Assembly: GCA_005408345.1 (NCBI GenBank)
Contig: SEMN01000261.1
Span: forward strand, 558,001 to 622,000
Direction of reading: 5' to 3'
DNA from: Macquaria australasica
Lineage: Eukaryota; Chordata; Actinopteri; Centrarchiformes; Percichthyidae
DNA length: 64,000 bases
Below the pieces are notes generated by a model. It did no database searches, was not told where the DNA came from, and worked only from the letters and a program-made list of their open reading frames with translations. The position numbers and the translations under genes are program-made. Below are positions 58,101 through 64,000 of the stretch, piece after piece (the stretch's first letter is position 1; each line of letters opens with the position of its first letter).

Positions 58101-61100
58101 TTCATGTGCACTTCTACTGCAATCACTGCTTTAACATTATATTACAGTTAAGAATTCTTAGGAAAACACTAGAATGAAAAATGTAGAGTAGAAATTTATA
58201 AAATAATCGCACAAAATGTCTGTACAATCGAGTCTGGTGCTGTGACCCTTGGTTTGGGTTATGGGCCATGCACATTTTTGAGTTTTAGTTCAAGGCTGAA
58301 AAAAATAAATAAATAAGTGAACTACTTTCAGGCCACAGTTATGAAGGTACAGAGAGGTTTACGAGGTCAAAAGCAGTATATCAGTTGTGTTTTGGTACAA
58401 AATGATCAAGAGCATGAGCTGATGTGCATATCACAAGCTGTTTGATCAGATTTGATGGTTTGCAAGTTGATTAACACCATGTCTGTGCAGTAAAAGGATA
58501 TTAGTGTGTTGTTAATTGTCCTTGAGAAACAGCAGTGAGACAAAAATGCATTTATTTCAGACTAAAAACAGACCGTAAAATAGTATTATAAATTAAAGTA
58601 TTAAATGGTTTATATATATATATATATTTTATGAAGTACAACACATTGGCAAAGTTCATGTCAGATCTGACTGGAGATCAGTATTACCGGATATTTCTCC
58701 AGTGGATCAATGAGCAGGGCGTCTCCAAAGATGGTCCTGCAGTACTCTGCCATTTTGGCCTGCTGCTTGGCCCTGATGGAACAAGAGACGCAGGTTAGCT
58801 TCTGGTTTACTTTAACCTGCCATAATGGGACAGCACCCTTTAATTAAACTTTCGCCTTCAATCATCAATTTTACTAGCATGTGTTTTGGAGCAAATATTT
58901 CAATAAAAGTCTTGAATTTTGCATCTGGTCACATCAGACTAAACTGTAAACAGTAAAAAAAAAACAAAAAAACAACTAGATCAATGATTCAAAATACATT
59001 GAGCCTGAGACGAAACTAGATGATCTGAATCCACATGCTGACAAAAACACACTCAGACTGACGCGACTTACGAATCTACGTGGTTTTCAAAGGACAGGAT
59101 GACGGGGTATGGTGAGGTCTTGAAAGCACTTTCTGCTATCGCCTCAATCACCTCCTACAGTCGTGGAAAGAATGAGAAGATTAGAAGGAGCTCCACTGAA
59201 TACAATCTCTAAGCACATTTCATGAGTGCTCATAAATATACAAACTTGTATCTTACAAATCACACAGCAGAACTCTGCCTTGTTCACACAGTTATACAGT
59301 AAAGGGGAGCTTTTTTGTGATAGAGGGTAAAAAGGTAATTATTTTAATAAAAGCCCAAACTACTCAACAGATTCTTGCTTCAGCGAACAGGATATGGCAC
59401 TTAATGTAATAATAATAATAAAGACACTGAATATCAGTGGACTGTAGAGACTTATTTGTTCAAACTATCTGTGGTAGCTGCCTCCATATTCAGGCTTTCT
59501 GAATCCACTGCACAAATACACCAAGGTTAAGAGGTTGACACACCAAGTTTCCTTAATCATTTTTATATTCTTAACAGCTGGAGGAGGAGAAATATGACAA
59601 TCTTAATGCCTCTATAAACATAAAAATACAGTACTTCTGTGCAGATGGAAAAACTTGAATCTGAATGCACAACAAAATGACAAGTGAAGCACCTTAAAGG
59701 GGATCTCAGTGGTCATGGTGAAGCCGTGTGTGATGTAGGGCTCCTCGTCTTGCGGCCGGCCCTTCCAGCAGTCCAGCTCTACACAGCGACAGCCGGTCAG
59801 CAGCACCTGCCTGTACATCTCCACTGACGACAGACCGGTCAGCTGACCCACTGTAGGCACACGGATAAAGGGGAGGGAAAGATGGCTTCAGATCCAAAAG
59901 ACGAACTATAAAGCCTGATATTAAACCGAGGCATTAAACTGGTATGTGTGTCTCGTTAGATCTGAGGTCTGTGCGGCTCTGTGACTGTGTTTTTTTTTCA
60001 CCTGTGAGGTACGTGTTGTGTGAGGAGTTGATAAAGTAGTGAGACAGCGGTTGGTTCATATCGTCGATGATATCCAGCCTCTCTGGAGGTACGATGCTGT
60101 TTTCCTCTCCTCCCAGATACCGAGTGAAAGCCTGCAAACTGATCTGGTCTGCAGGAGAGAGAGAGAGAGAGAGTGTGTGTGTGTGTGTTTAGCGACTATA
60201 AAACAGTCAAACTTGTTTTTGAAAGTCACTTTAAATGGGCCAGCATCCATCTGATCCAGCTGGCAGTCAGAATAATTGATTTGATTTAAAGGGCAAGGAC
60301 TGGAAGATGCTTTATTAAATTGACTTCATCTGCTCTAGCAGTAAACTGACTCAAAAGAGCAAAAGGCTCTTGTTTTGGACAGACATCAACAGACTTAGTG
60401 GGAGCTCCAGGTTAGTTCTGAACACTGTGGGCTGGATAGTGGATCATCTTACAGGTTTTGGCTTAACAGTGTCCTAGCAGAGCGGCTCACGGTAGCCAAG
60501 GCTTTGTTTTTGTTCCACCTCTTTTGTACAGTTTATCCACAGAAGATGACCACAGCAAAACATGTGCAGGACATTTCATCAAATCTGTGTATGATTCCCA
60601 CACTCTGGATGTTTTACAGAAGGGAAATGGATTTGGCCTCAGTCAGTGCATGGCCAGGGATTTCAGAAGAGGACAACCACTTTGTTGCAATAAAAGTCAG
60701 GGAAATCAATCATAACTATAAACCTGTAATTATCCGAGTACTGCTGCAGCTGATAAAGTTTGCTTTGGGATAAAAAGATACAATCTGCAAGAAGATACAG
60801 CTGCATGTTCACTGAACTCTTCAACTCTCGTCTTGAATCACTTTTTGTGCAGTTATTTGATTCAGCAGCAGTGTATCCTGGTCACTACCTTGGATGGTCT
60901 TTGGGGGAACACATTAGATGCAAAAGAATCAGGGCCGACTTATATTTGCTGCAATGGTTCACTGTATTATTTTATTAAAAAGATCTCAGAAATGCAGATT
61001 ACATGTCTTAACCTGCTCTGGATACAAGCATCGAAATGCCTGAAATGTGAACAGAAACATAACGGTAAGCAAAACACACCTCTCTCCAGTTGGCTGGTGT

Positions 61101-63705
61101 TGGTCTCATATTTCTCCATGATCTGTCGGACCTGCTCTCTTTTCAGCGGGGGGTACAGCACCTCGTTCAGTCTGGAGTCTCGCTGCCTGCGGTTGATGAA
61201 GTCCATCAACTGGTCCAACGAGATGAATGGCTTCCTCTTGGAGCCGCTGCAGCAAAGTGTACTGAAAAGAGTGTGTGCATGGTCGCCGAGGTACAGGTTG
61301 TGAGCATTACTAGGAATCCTAAAAATATAACTAGAGCATCTTTACGAAAGGATTCGGGGTGGGGGTGGAAATGTTATTCTGGCAAAAGGGAATAAACATA
61401 ATGGAAAGTCACAGCATATGTTTGTGAAAGTGTTATTTATGTGTCACATACCTTTCCTCAAAGATGCTTTGTACCTCAGGCCGCAGACAGAGGCTGTCGA
61501 GAAACTTCTGGAAGGCCTCCCACATGAAATCATCTGGCTTGAGTCCCTCTGACTGAAAGAGAACGGAGAGGATTGTGTAGAAAGATATGGCAGGAAAGAG
61601 GAAAGAGTCCTGCTGGTTTCAGAGACACTTTGATCCTGTTAACAGTCAGTCAGCTTCTCAGCAGCCATCTGCCTCCAGCTACACACTGACACCCAACTTA
61701 CTGCTGTCATTGGTGGCTCAGATCCTCCTTCAGTCTTTTCCCACTTTGTGTGTTCTTCTATTTAACCAGTAGGAGGCACCAAAGTACAACAATACAACCA
61801 GAAATGCTGACTGTTCAGTTTGCACAATCTGGTCCCTTATTCAAAAAGAAATGTCTTGTGACTCCAAACTGATTTTAGGAAAGATTGCACTGACTAACAG
61901 CACACAAGAAACCTTGTCTTACCTACAAAACCACAAGCCTGAGGTACCTTACACTGCCGACACAAGCAAATATTTTGACAATGCCCAAGTTGCAAAGAGT
62001 TTCACTCTAAGCAGTTAATGCATTTATATTTACTGTAAGCGGCCACAATTTAATTTCAAGTAACACTACATAAAAGTTGGTATTGTTATGGTATTTTTTT
62101 CATACAATTTAATTGTCAATGTTTAGGTTGGTTTTGGTCAACTACCACTTGGTGTGGCAAAAGCCTATTAGTTTTATCTCATTTTTAGCTAACTATTTCA
62201 ACTGTTTATCCATTACTTTAAACTAACTATGTCAACTGTTTATCCAAACTTTAAGCTAACTATGTCAAAGGTTTATCCATTACATTTTTCTTAGCTTAGC
62301 ACAATGATTTGGAACAGCTAGCCTTTCTCTGTAACAAAATCCACCTACCAGCACCTCTAAAGCTCACTAATTAACACATTGTATCTTTGTTTAATCCCAA
62401 AACTTAAAAATCTGTGACTCTTGTTGACAGTTAATTTAATATGTAAATTGTCATATTTTAAGGCTACTCTCCTGTAGGCCTACAGTATTTTGTTTTTGTT
62501 GCCTTCCTTACATTGCAAAGGCATGCAAAGAATGCTATGCAATACCCCAGGGTGAGAGACTGTGTTGCAACTACTATCATGTATCAGCCAATACAATAGA
62601 AACACATATCTTGAGTAGCCCAGTGGTGATTGCTTTTGATGATTACCCTGTTATTAAGGAGGCCACACTGCTCCAGGGCCATCTCCACTCTCTTCTTATC
62701 TGAAAACATCTTGAGAATACTGAAAGACAGAGAGTTTGGAGAGATAACAGTCACTGTTCAAAACTGTTTTTATCATGACTGAGTCTATTAGGTTTATTGT
62801 TCTCAACATAAAAGAATCAAACATTGTCAGGAGAGTCTGAAAGGATTTGATTTGCCAGGGCTGAGCAAAAGAGCGTCAAACATCTACAGTGAGCTAAAGA
62901 AGATACGAGAGAGAAAGTGGAAGAGAGACAGAGAAGAGGAAAGGAAAGAAGAAGTGGAAGGCGCTGGTGCCTATAATTCTGTACAGAGTTTAAAAAGTGG
63001 TTGATGTGTGCGTTTCTCACTTCTTCACAGGAATCTTCCCATCCTGATTGACCTGCAACTTTAACTTAGTGTACCTGAAACAGACAGAGAAACAGAGAAA
63101 GGCTTTTAAAATAATGATCTAAAATCTACAGTTGCCTCATGTCAAGATAAGGCCCACACAACTTCTTACGCTTTGAGGAGGAAGGTGTTCCGTGATGCAT
63201 TCTGGGAAAGTATGTTTGTGGCCAAAGTGAACAGCTCATCCGTCCAAATCTGGAAAACACACGCAGACAAGAACGAGATGATAAAACAGGGTTGTTTGAC
63301 TGTTCGTCTGATGTTAAAAACTAAGTGAAACAGTTTCTATATACAATATACAACACACACACACACACACACACACAGAGGAAATAATCCCTCTTTACAA
63401 CTCCTAAACACGCACATGCACATGTCTCTATGTCAACATCATAAAGTGAGTAATCAATATGGTCTGAGGAAGGAGGAAGGAGAGATGAAAGGAAGGAAGA
63501 AATATTATATGCAAGTATAAATAATGTGAGTAGGTCATGGGGTGGTGGTGGCGGTTTCCGTGGTTACCTTGGCTGCATCTTCCTGCATAGCCTGAAAGTT
63601 GAGGAAGGAGATGTTGACGAGGTCGTTGCCATGGACGACGGTTACCAGCTTCCCTTCAACGTTGTCACCTTTACCGAAGCCGAGCACTTCCCGCAACTTC
63701 GGGTC
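48870..63705 (-). CDS. plcb3: Phospholipase C beta 3, complete except for the first ~85 residues
   Basis: Hydrolyses PIP2 to IP3 and diacylglycerol at the inner plasma membrane, activated by G-alpha-q and G-beta-gamma. Thirty-one exons, all with GT-AG introns and compatible phases, give 3522 nt (1173 residues plus stop). Numbered from the first residue in the window: PH remainder ~1-65; EF hands ~70-225; X half ~235-375 with His248 and Asn249 (SSHNTY), Glu278 and Asp280 (ELDCWKG), His295 (THGFTM) and Glu329 (SFENH), so all catalytic and Ca2+ ligands are intact; basic then acidic linker ~375-470; Y half ~485-607; C2 ~610-740; G-alpha-q-binding helix-turn-helix ~746-777; C-terminal coiled coil ~835-1095; Ser/Pro/Asn-rich tail. 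REVLGFG, FNKVVLPTLASLR and DRKRLNSISEAK match beta 3 better than beta 1, 2 or 4, from memory. The X-domain offset to human PLCB3 is about 84 residues. Convergent with the exchanger gene. Confidence 0.93.
49188..50072 (-). other. plcb3 intron, mostly a fossil repeat
   Basis: 49225-49760 is a copy of the inverted-repeat family also seen at 23674-24317 (CATGTTGTATCTTGTTC, GCTAAGCTAGGCTAACTG and others). The rest shows nothing recognisable. Confidence 0.65.
50073..50159 (-). CDS. plcb3: plcb3 exon 30: C-terminal coiled coil
   Basis: 29 codons, LEEAQTRRQDKLMLKHREV, then LQHIDEELPL. Donor GTGAGC. Confidence 0.94.
50160..50557. repeat. plcb3 intron with a G/A-rich tract
   Basis: About 50165-50470 is nearly all purine on the + strand (pyrimidine in the plcb3 transcript). 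Confidence 0.75.
50558..50615 (-). CDS. plcb3: plcb3 exon 29: C-terminal coiled coil
   Basis: Encodes ELNEINRKHIQDSVALIRG; matches the EINRRHITESVNSIRR segment of mammals. Donor GTAAGT. Confidence 0.94.
50715..50804 (-). CDS. plcb3: plcb3 exon 28: C-terminal coiled coil
   Basis: Encodes EKKELQRILDRKRLNSISEA, then KSRDKDKAE. Very close to mammalian PLCB3 (ILDRKR, NSISEAK). Confidence 0.95.
50805..51111 (-). other. plcb3 intron
   Basis: AT-rich; no feature recognised. Confidence 0.6.
51112..51188 (-). CDS. plcb3: plcb3 exon 27: C-terminal coiled coil
   Basis: Encodes DFQKLKETAHECQAAQLKK, then LKETCE plus two bases. Donor GTAAGT. Confidence 0.93.
51410..51433. repeat. (GTCT)n microsatellite at a plcb3 donor
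   Basis: Six GTCT units ending a few bases from the exon 26 donor. A (CATACA)n array of about five units lies past the acceptor at 51603-51633. Confidence 0.95.
51440..51599 (-). CDS. plcb3: plcb3 exon 26: C-terminal coiled coil
   Basis: Encodes QSQEPVQCELTALDQEIEK, QTVQLREWQMQELLKLRQ and KLHSVEREKQKTNLQE. Donor GTAACC, next to a (GACA)n array. Confidence 0.93.
51904..52013 (-). CDS. plcb3: plcb3 exon 25: C-terminal coiled coil
   Basis: Encodes VWNLSKEQKCRSSRIQSD, then TQRRRSQMEKHLKRSVKK. Rich in basic residues. Confidence 0.9.
52216..52325 (-). CDS. plcb3: plcb3 exon 24: C-terminal coiled coil
   Basis: Encodes IQAQSIEELKQQKSYLKLVK, then KHSKDVKELRKKHLKK. Basic helix, a membrane and G-alpha-q contact region in the family. 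Confidence 0.93.
52505..52546 (-). CDS. plcb3: plcb3 exon 23: 42-nt small exon
   Basis: Encodes HSPKEDLIATVLT, matching the DDLIASIL segment of mammalian PLCB3. The acceptor follows a TG run; the donor is GTAAGG. The flanking codons are split so that it fits only between the neighbouring exons. Confidence 0.88.
52547..53343 (-). other. plcb3 intron
   Basis: AT-rich. It starts with a TG-rich acceptor region (52547-52575). No coding signal or recognised repeat. Confidence 0.6.
53344..53482 (-). CDS. plcb3: plcb3 exon 22: proline-rich linker
   Basis: Encodes HVPNQPKERETKKECVIPGG, then PAPSPFHALPPCSLDEAPDI. Unconserved spacer between the helix-turn-helix and the C-terminal coiled coil, supported by splice phase. 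Confidence 0.82.
53645..53739 (-). CDS. plcb3: plcb3 exon 21: G-alpha-q-binding helix-turn-helix
   Basis: Encodes EYAEALTNPIKHISQLDKR, then ETQLAVLIEDHSE. It aligns with the segment after C2 that contacts activated G-alpha-q; position 752 is Thr where human PLCB3 has Ile. Confidence 0.94.
53740..54406 (-). other. plcb3 intron with a partial fossil repeat
   Basis: 54065-54302 matches the 3' half of the inverted-repeat family (TATGCTAAGCTAACTGC, CAGACATGAGAGTGGAATC, AACTATTGCTTTAA). Confidence 0.65.
54407..54511 (-). CDS. plcb3: plcb3 exon 20: C2 domain end
   Basis: Encodes YHYINLKNELNQPLLLPSLL, then VYTEAQDYIPNEHQ. Donor GTAACA. Confidence 0.95.
54725..54824 (-). CDS. plcb3: plcb3 exon 19: C2 domain
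   Basis: Encodes VVLPTLASLRIAVFEENGKF, then VGHRILPVSAIRP. Donor GTCAGT. Confidence 0.95.
54964..55125 (-). CDS. plcb3: plcb3 exon 18: C2 domain
   Basis: 54 codons, phase 0 at both ends: VISGQFLTDKKVGVYVEVDM, FGLPADTKRKYRTKTS and NGNSLDPVWDDEMFVFNK. Confidence 0.96.
55216..55370 (-). CDS. plcb3: plcb3 exon 17: end of Y domain, start of C2
   Basis: Encodes LPMQLNMGVFEYNGGSGYLL, KPEFMRRTDKHFDPFTE and NIVDGIVANTVKIR. Donor GTAAGG. Confidence 0.96.
55371..55941 (-). other. plcb3 intron
   Basis: AT-rich; no coding signal or recognised repeat. Confidence 0.6.
55942..56066 (-). CDS. plcb3: plcb3 exon 16: Y domain
   Basis: Encodes YNKNQLSRIYPKGTRVDSS, then NYMPQLFWNVGCQMVALNF. This is the most conserved part of the Y half. 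Confidence 0.96.
56067..56376 (-). other. plcb3 intron
   Basis: AT-rich; nothing recognised. The neighbouring intron 56462-56793 holds (AC)n at 56767-56790. Confidence 0.6.
56377..56461 (-). CDS. plcb3: plcb3 exon 15: Y domain
   Basis: Encodes RRKFFEMSSFVETKGMD, then TLKSSPIEFV. The donor GTATCC splits the Glu codon. Confidence 0.93.
56794..56890 (-). CDS. plcb3: plcb3 exon 14: start of Y domain
   Basis: Encodes GTASSEVNATEEMSTLVNY, then IEPVKFKSFEVAN. The donor GTAAG runs straight into a (TG)n array. Confidence 0.95.
56978..57051 (-). CDS. plcb3: plcb3 exon 13: acidic X-Y linker
   Basis: Encodes GEGESEEEEEDEPVTELKKP and NSDE. An acidic linker is the known autoinhibitory plug over the active site of PLC-beta enzymes. 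Confidence 0.9.
57142..57243 (-). CDS. plcb3: plcb3 exon 12: X-Y linker
   Basis: Encodes CPLNDSDGSPLLSNGEEK, then LAERMVKDSEPRKSI. Low conservation is expected here; the assignment rests on splice phase and position. Confidence 0.85.
57244..57576 (-). other. plcb3 intron
   Basis: Nothing recognised. Confidence 0.55.
57577..57721 (-). CDS. plcb3: plcb3 exon 11: X domain end and basic part of X-Y linker
   Basis: Encodes LEPGQPLPSPQEMLGKILIK, then a basic cluster NKKKHHHRPSS and a Glu-rich end. Donor GTGAGC. Confidence 0.94.
57722..58687 (-). other. plcb3 intron
   Basis: AT-rich, with a (TA)n run at 58611-58627. No coding signal. Confidence 0.6.
58688..58772 (-). CDS. plcb3: plcb3 exon 10: end of X domain
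   Basis: Encodes AKQQAKMAEYCRTIFGDA, then LLIDPLEKYP. Donor GTAATA. Confidence 0.95.
58773..59071 (-). other. plcb3 intron
   Basis: AT-rich; nothing recognised. The same holds for 59155-59692. Confidence 0.55.
59072..59154 (-). CDS. plcb3: plcb3 exon 9: X domain
   Basis: Encodes EVIEAIAESAFKTSPYPV, then ILSFENHVD; the Glu of SFENH is a Ca2+ ligand. Donor GTAAGT. Confidence 0.95.
59693..59850 (-). CDS. plcb3: plcb3 exon 8: X domain
   Basis: Encodes GQLTGLSSVEMYRQVLL, CRCVELDCWKGRPQ and ITHGFTMTTEIPFK. It holds the Glu/Asp Ca2+ ligands and the second catalytic His. Confidence 0.96.
60002..60148 (-). CDS. plcb3: plcb3 exon 7: start of catalytic X domain
   Basis: Encodes QAFTRYLGGEENSIVPP through QPLSHYFINSSHNTYLT. 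It carries the first catalytic His and the Asn Ca2+ ligand. Confidence 0.96.
60149..61079 (-). other. plcb3 intron
   Basis: Begins with a short (GA)n(TG)n run (60155-60187). No repeat family or exon recognised; chance frames on the + strand have no family resemblance. Confidence 0.6.
61080..61246 (-). CDS. plcb3: plcb3 exon 6: EF hands
   Basis: Encodes GSKRKPFISLDQLMDFINR, then RQRDSRLNEVLYPPL and KREQVRQIMEKYE. The acceptor at 61246 is chosen because it restores the spacing seen in mammals. Another AG 15 nt upstream (exon start 61261) is also in frame. Confidence 0.9.
61452..61552 (-). CDS. plcb3: plcb3 exon 5: EF hands
   Basis: Encodes SEGLKPDDFMWEAFQKFL, then DSLCLRPEVQSIFEE and two bases. 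Donor GTATGT. Confidence 0.92.
61553..62646 (-). other. plcb3 intron with a partial fossil repeat
   Basis: 62285-62405 matches the inverted-repeat family (TTAGCTTAGCACAATGA, CACCTCTAAAGCTCACTAA, CATTGTATCTTTG). Short tandem-like units (ACTATGTCAACTGTTTATCC) recur three times at about 62193-62280. Confidence 0.6.
62647..62719 (-). CDS. plcb3: plcb3 exon 4: EF hand
   Basis: Encodes ILKMFSDKKRVEMALEQCG, then LLNNR. One residue shorter than human FSADKKRV. Donor GTAATC. Confidence 0.92.
62720..63020 (-). other. plcb3 intron
   Basis: Includes a G/A-rich stretch at 62900-62960; nothing else. Confidence 0.55.
63021..63074 (-). CDS. plcb3: plcb3 exon 3: EF hand
   Basis: 54 nt, encoding YTKLKLQVNQDGKIPVK plus two bases of Asn. 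Donor GTGAGA. Confidence 0.93.
63170..63249 (-). CDS. plcb3: plcb3 exon 2: PH domain end and first EF region
   Basis: Encodes IWTDELFTLATNILSQNASR, then NTFLLKA. Acceptor TTTTCCAG, donor GTAAGA. Confidence 0.93.
63250..63567 (-). other. plcb3 intron
   Basis: Includes (AC)n at 63353-63379 and a G/A-rich stretch at 63460-63500. Confidence 0.6.
63568..63705 (-). CDS. plcb3: plcb3 exon 1 in window: PH domain
   Basis: 46 codons, DPKLREVLGFGKGD to QEDAAK, phase 0 at both ends. The acceptor follows a TG-rich run. Upstream exons are beyond the window. Confidence 0.95.
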
Positions 63706-64000
63706 CTGACACACACATACACACACATTTCTATACTTTTGTATTCTTACAGACATTTCATAACACTGAATGTAGACATGACACACACAATACATTGACC
63801 ACAATGATGATTTGACTGGTGCATACGAACTCTAATCCTTCCCGCTCCTTGTCCATCTCTCTGTCTCCTGAGAACAGTAAATGTGATGCATGTGGTGAAG
63901 CACTCTGATCTCATTAGCCAAACAACTCTTTCCTCCTTTTTAGACCACTCTTTCTCCACCGCCAACTCTCTCCAACACTCAATGTCTCTCTATCAATTAT
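63706..64000 (-). other. plcb3 intron, continues past the window
   Basis: No coding segment is seen; the exons for the first ~85 residues must lie beyond base 64000. Confidence 0.65.

Overview
The window is vertebrate nuclear DNA, most likely from a teleost and probably a percomorph. The evidence is split genes with GT-AG introns, dense (CA)n/(TG)n microsatellites, and interspersed repeats of types common in spiny-rayed fishes, including a tRNA-derived SINE with a GGAT-rich tail. Nothing prokaryotic or viral was seen. Almost all open frames longer than 60 codons here are chance frames in pyrimidine-rich or simple-sequence DNA. Two genes are well supported, both reconstructed exon by exon with intact splice sites and phase.

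Gene 1 (+ strand, 3' part only): the last five coding exons of a plasma-membrane Na+/Ca2+ exchanger of the SLC8 (NCX) family, 19185-28183. They encode the end of the second Ca2+-binding domain, the rest of the regulatory loop, the alpha-2 transport repeat and the C-terminal helices. The 5' exons lie before base 1, so bases 1-19184 read as one very long intron full of repeats. The protein body is closest to NCX1, but the C-terminus differs and the neighbour is plcb3. This makes slc8a4 (NCX4, absent from mammals) the best guess.

Gene 2 (- strand, lacking only its 5' end): phospholipase C beta 3. Thirty-one coding exons run from 63705 down to the stop codon at 48870. They total 3522 nt, an exact multiple of three, and encode 1173 residues: most of the PH domain, EF hands, the catalytic X and Y barrel halves with an acidic linker, C2, the G-alpha-q-binding helix-turn-helix, and the long C-terminal coiled-coil region. 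The first ~85 residues are beyond base 64000.

Layout: 1-19184 exchanger intron; 19185-28183 exchanger exons; 28184-48869 a ~20.7 kb interval between two convergent (tail-to-tail) genes, holding UTR sequence, fossil repeats and microsatellites but no recognisable gene; 48870-63705 plcb3; 63706-64000 plcb3 intron. PLC-beta raises cytosolic Ca2+ through IP3 and NCX removes Ca2+, so both neighbours act in Ca2+ signalling, but nothing here shows a functional link.

The main points outside the genes are a ~590-bp foldback element with ~97% identical 210-bp arms, a SINE with a perfect 13-bp target-site duplication, a second truncated SINE inserted into an older repeat, fossil copies of a terminal-inverted-repeat element, a perfect 14-bp-stem hairpin, and TG repeats that abut several splice sites. 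No strong candidate for a new biological system was found.
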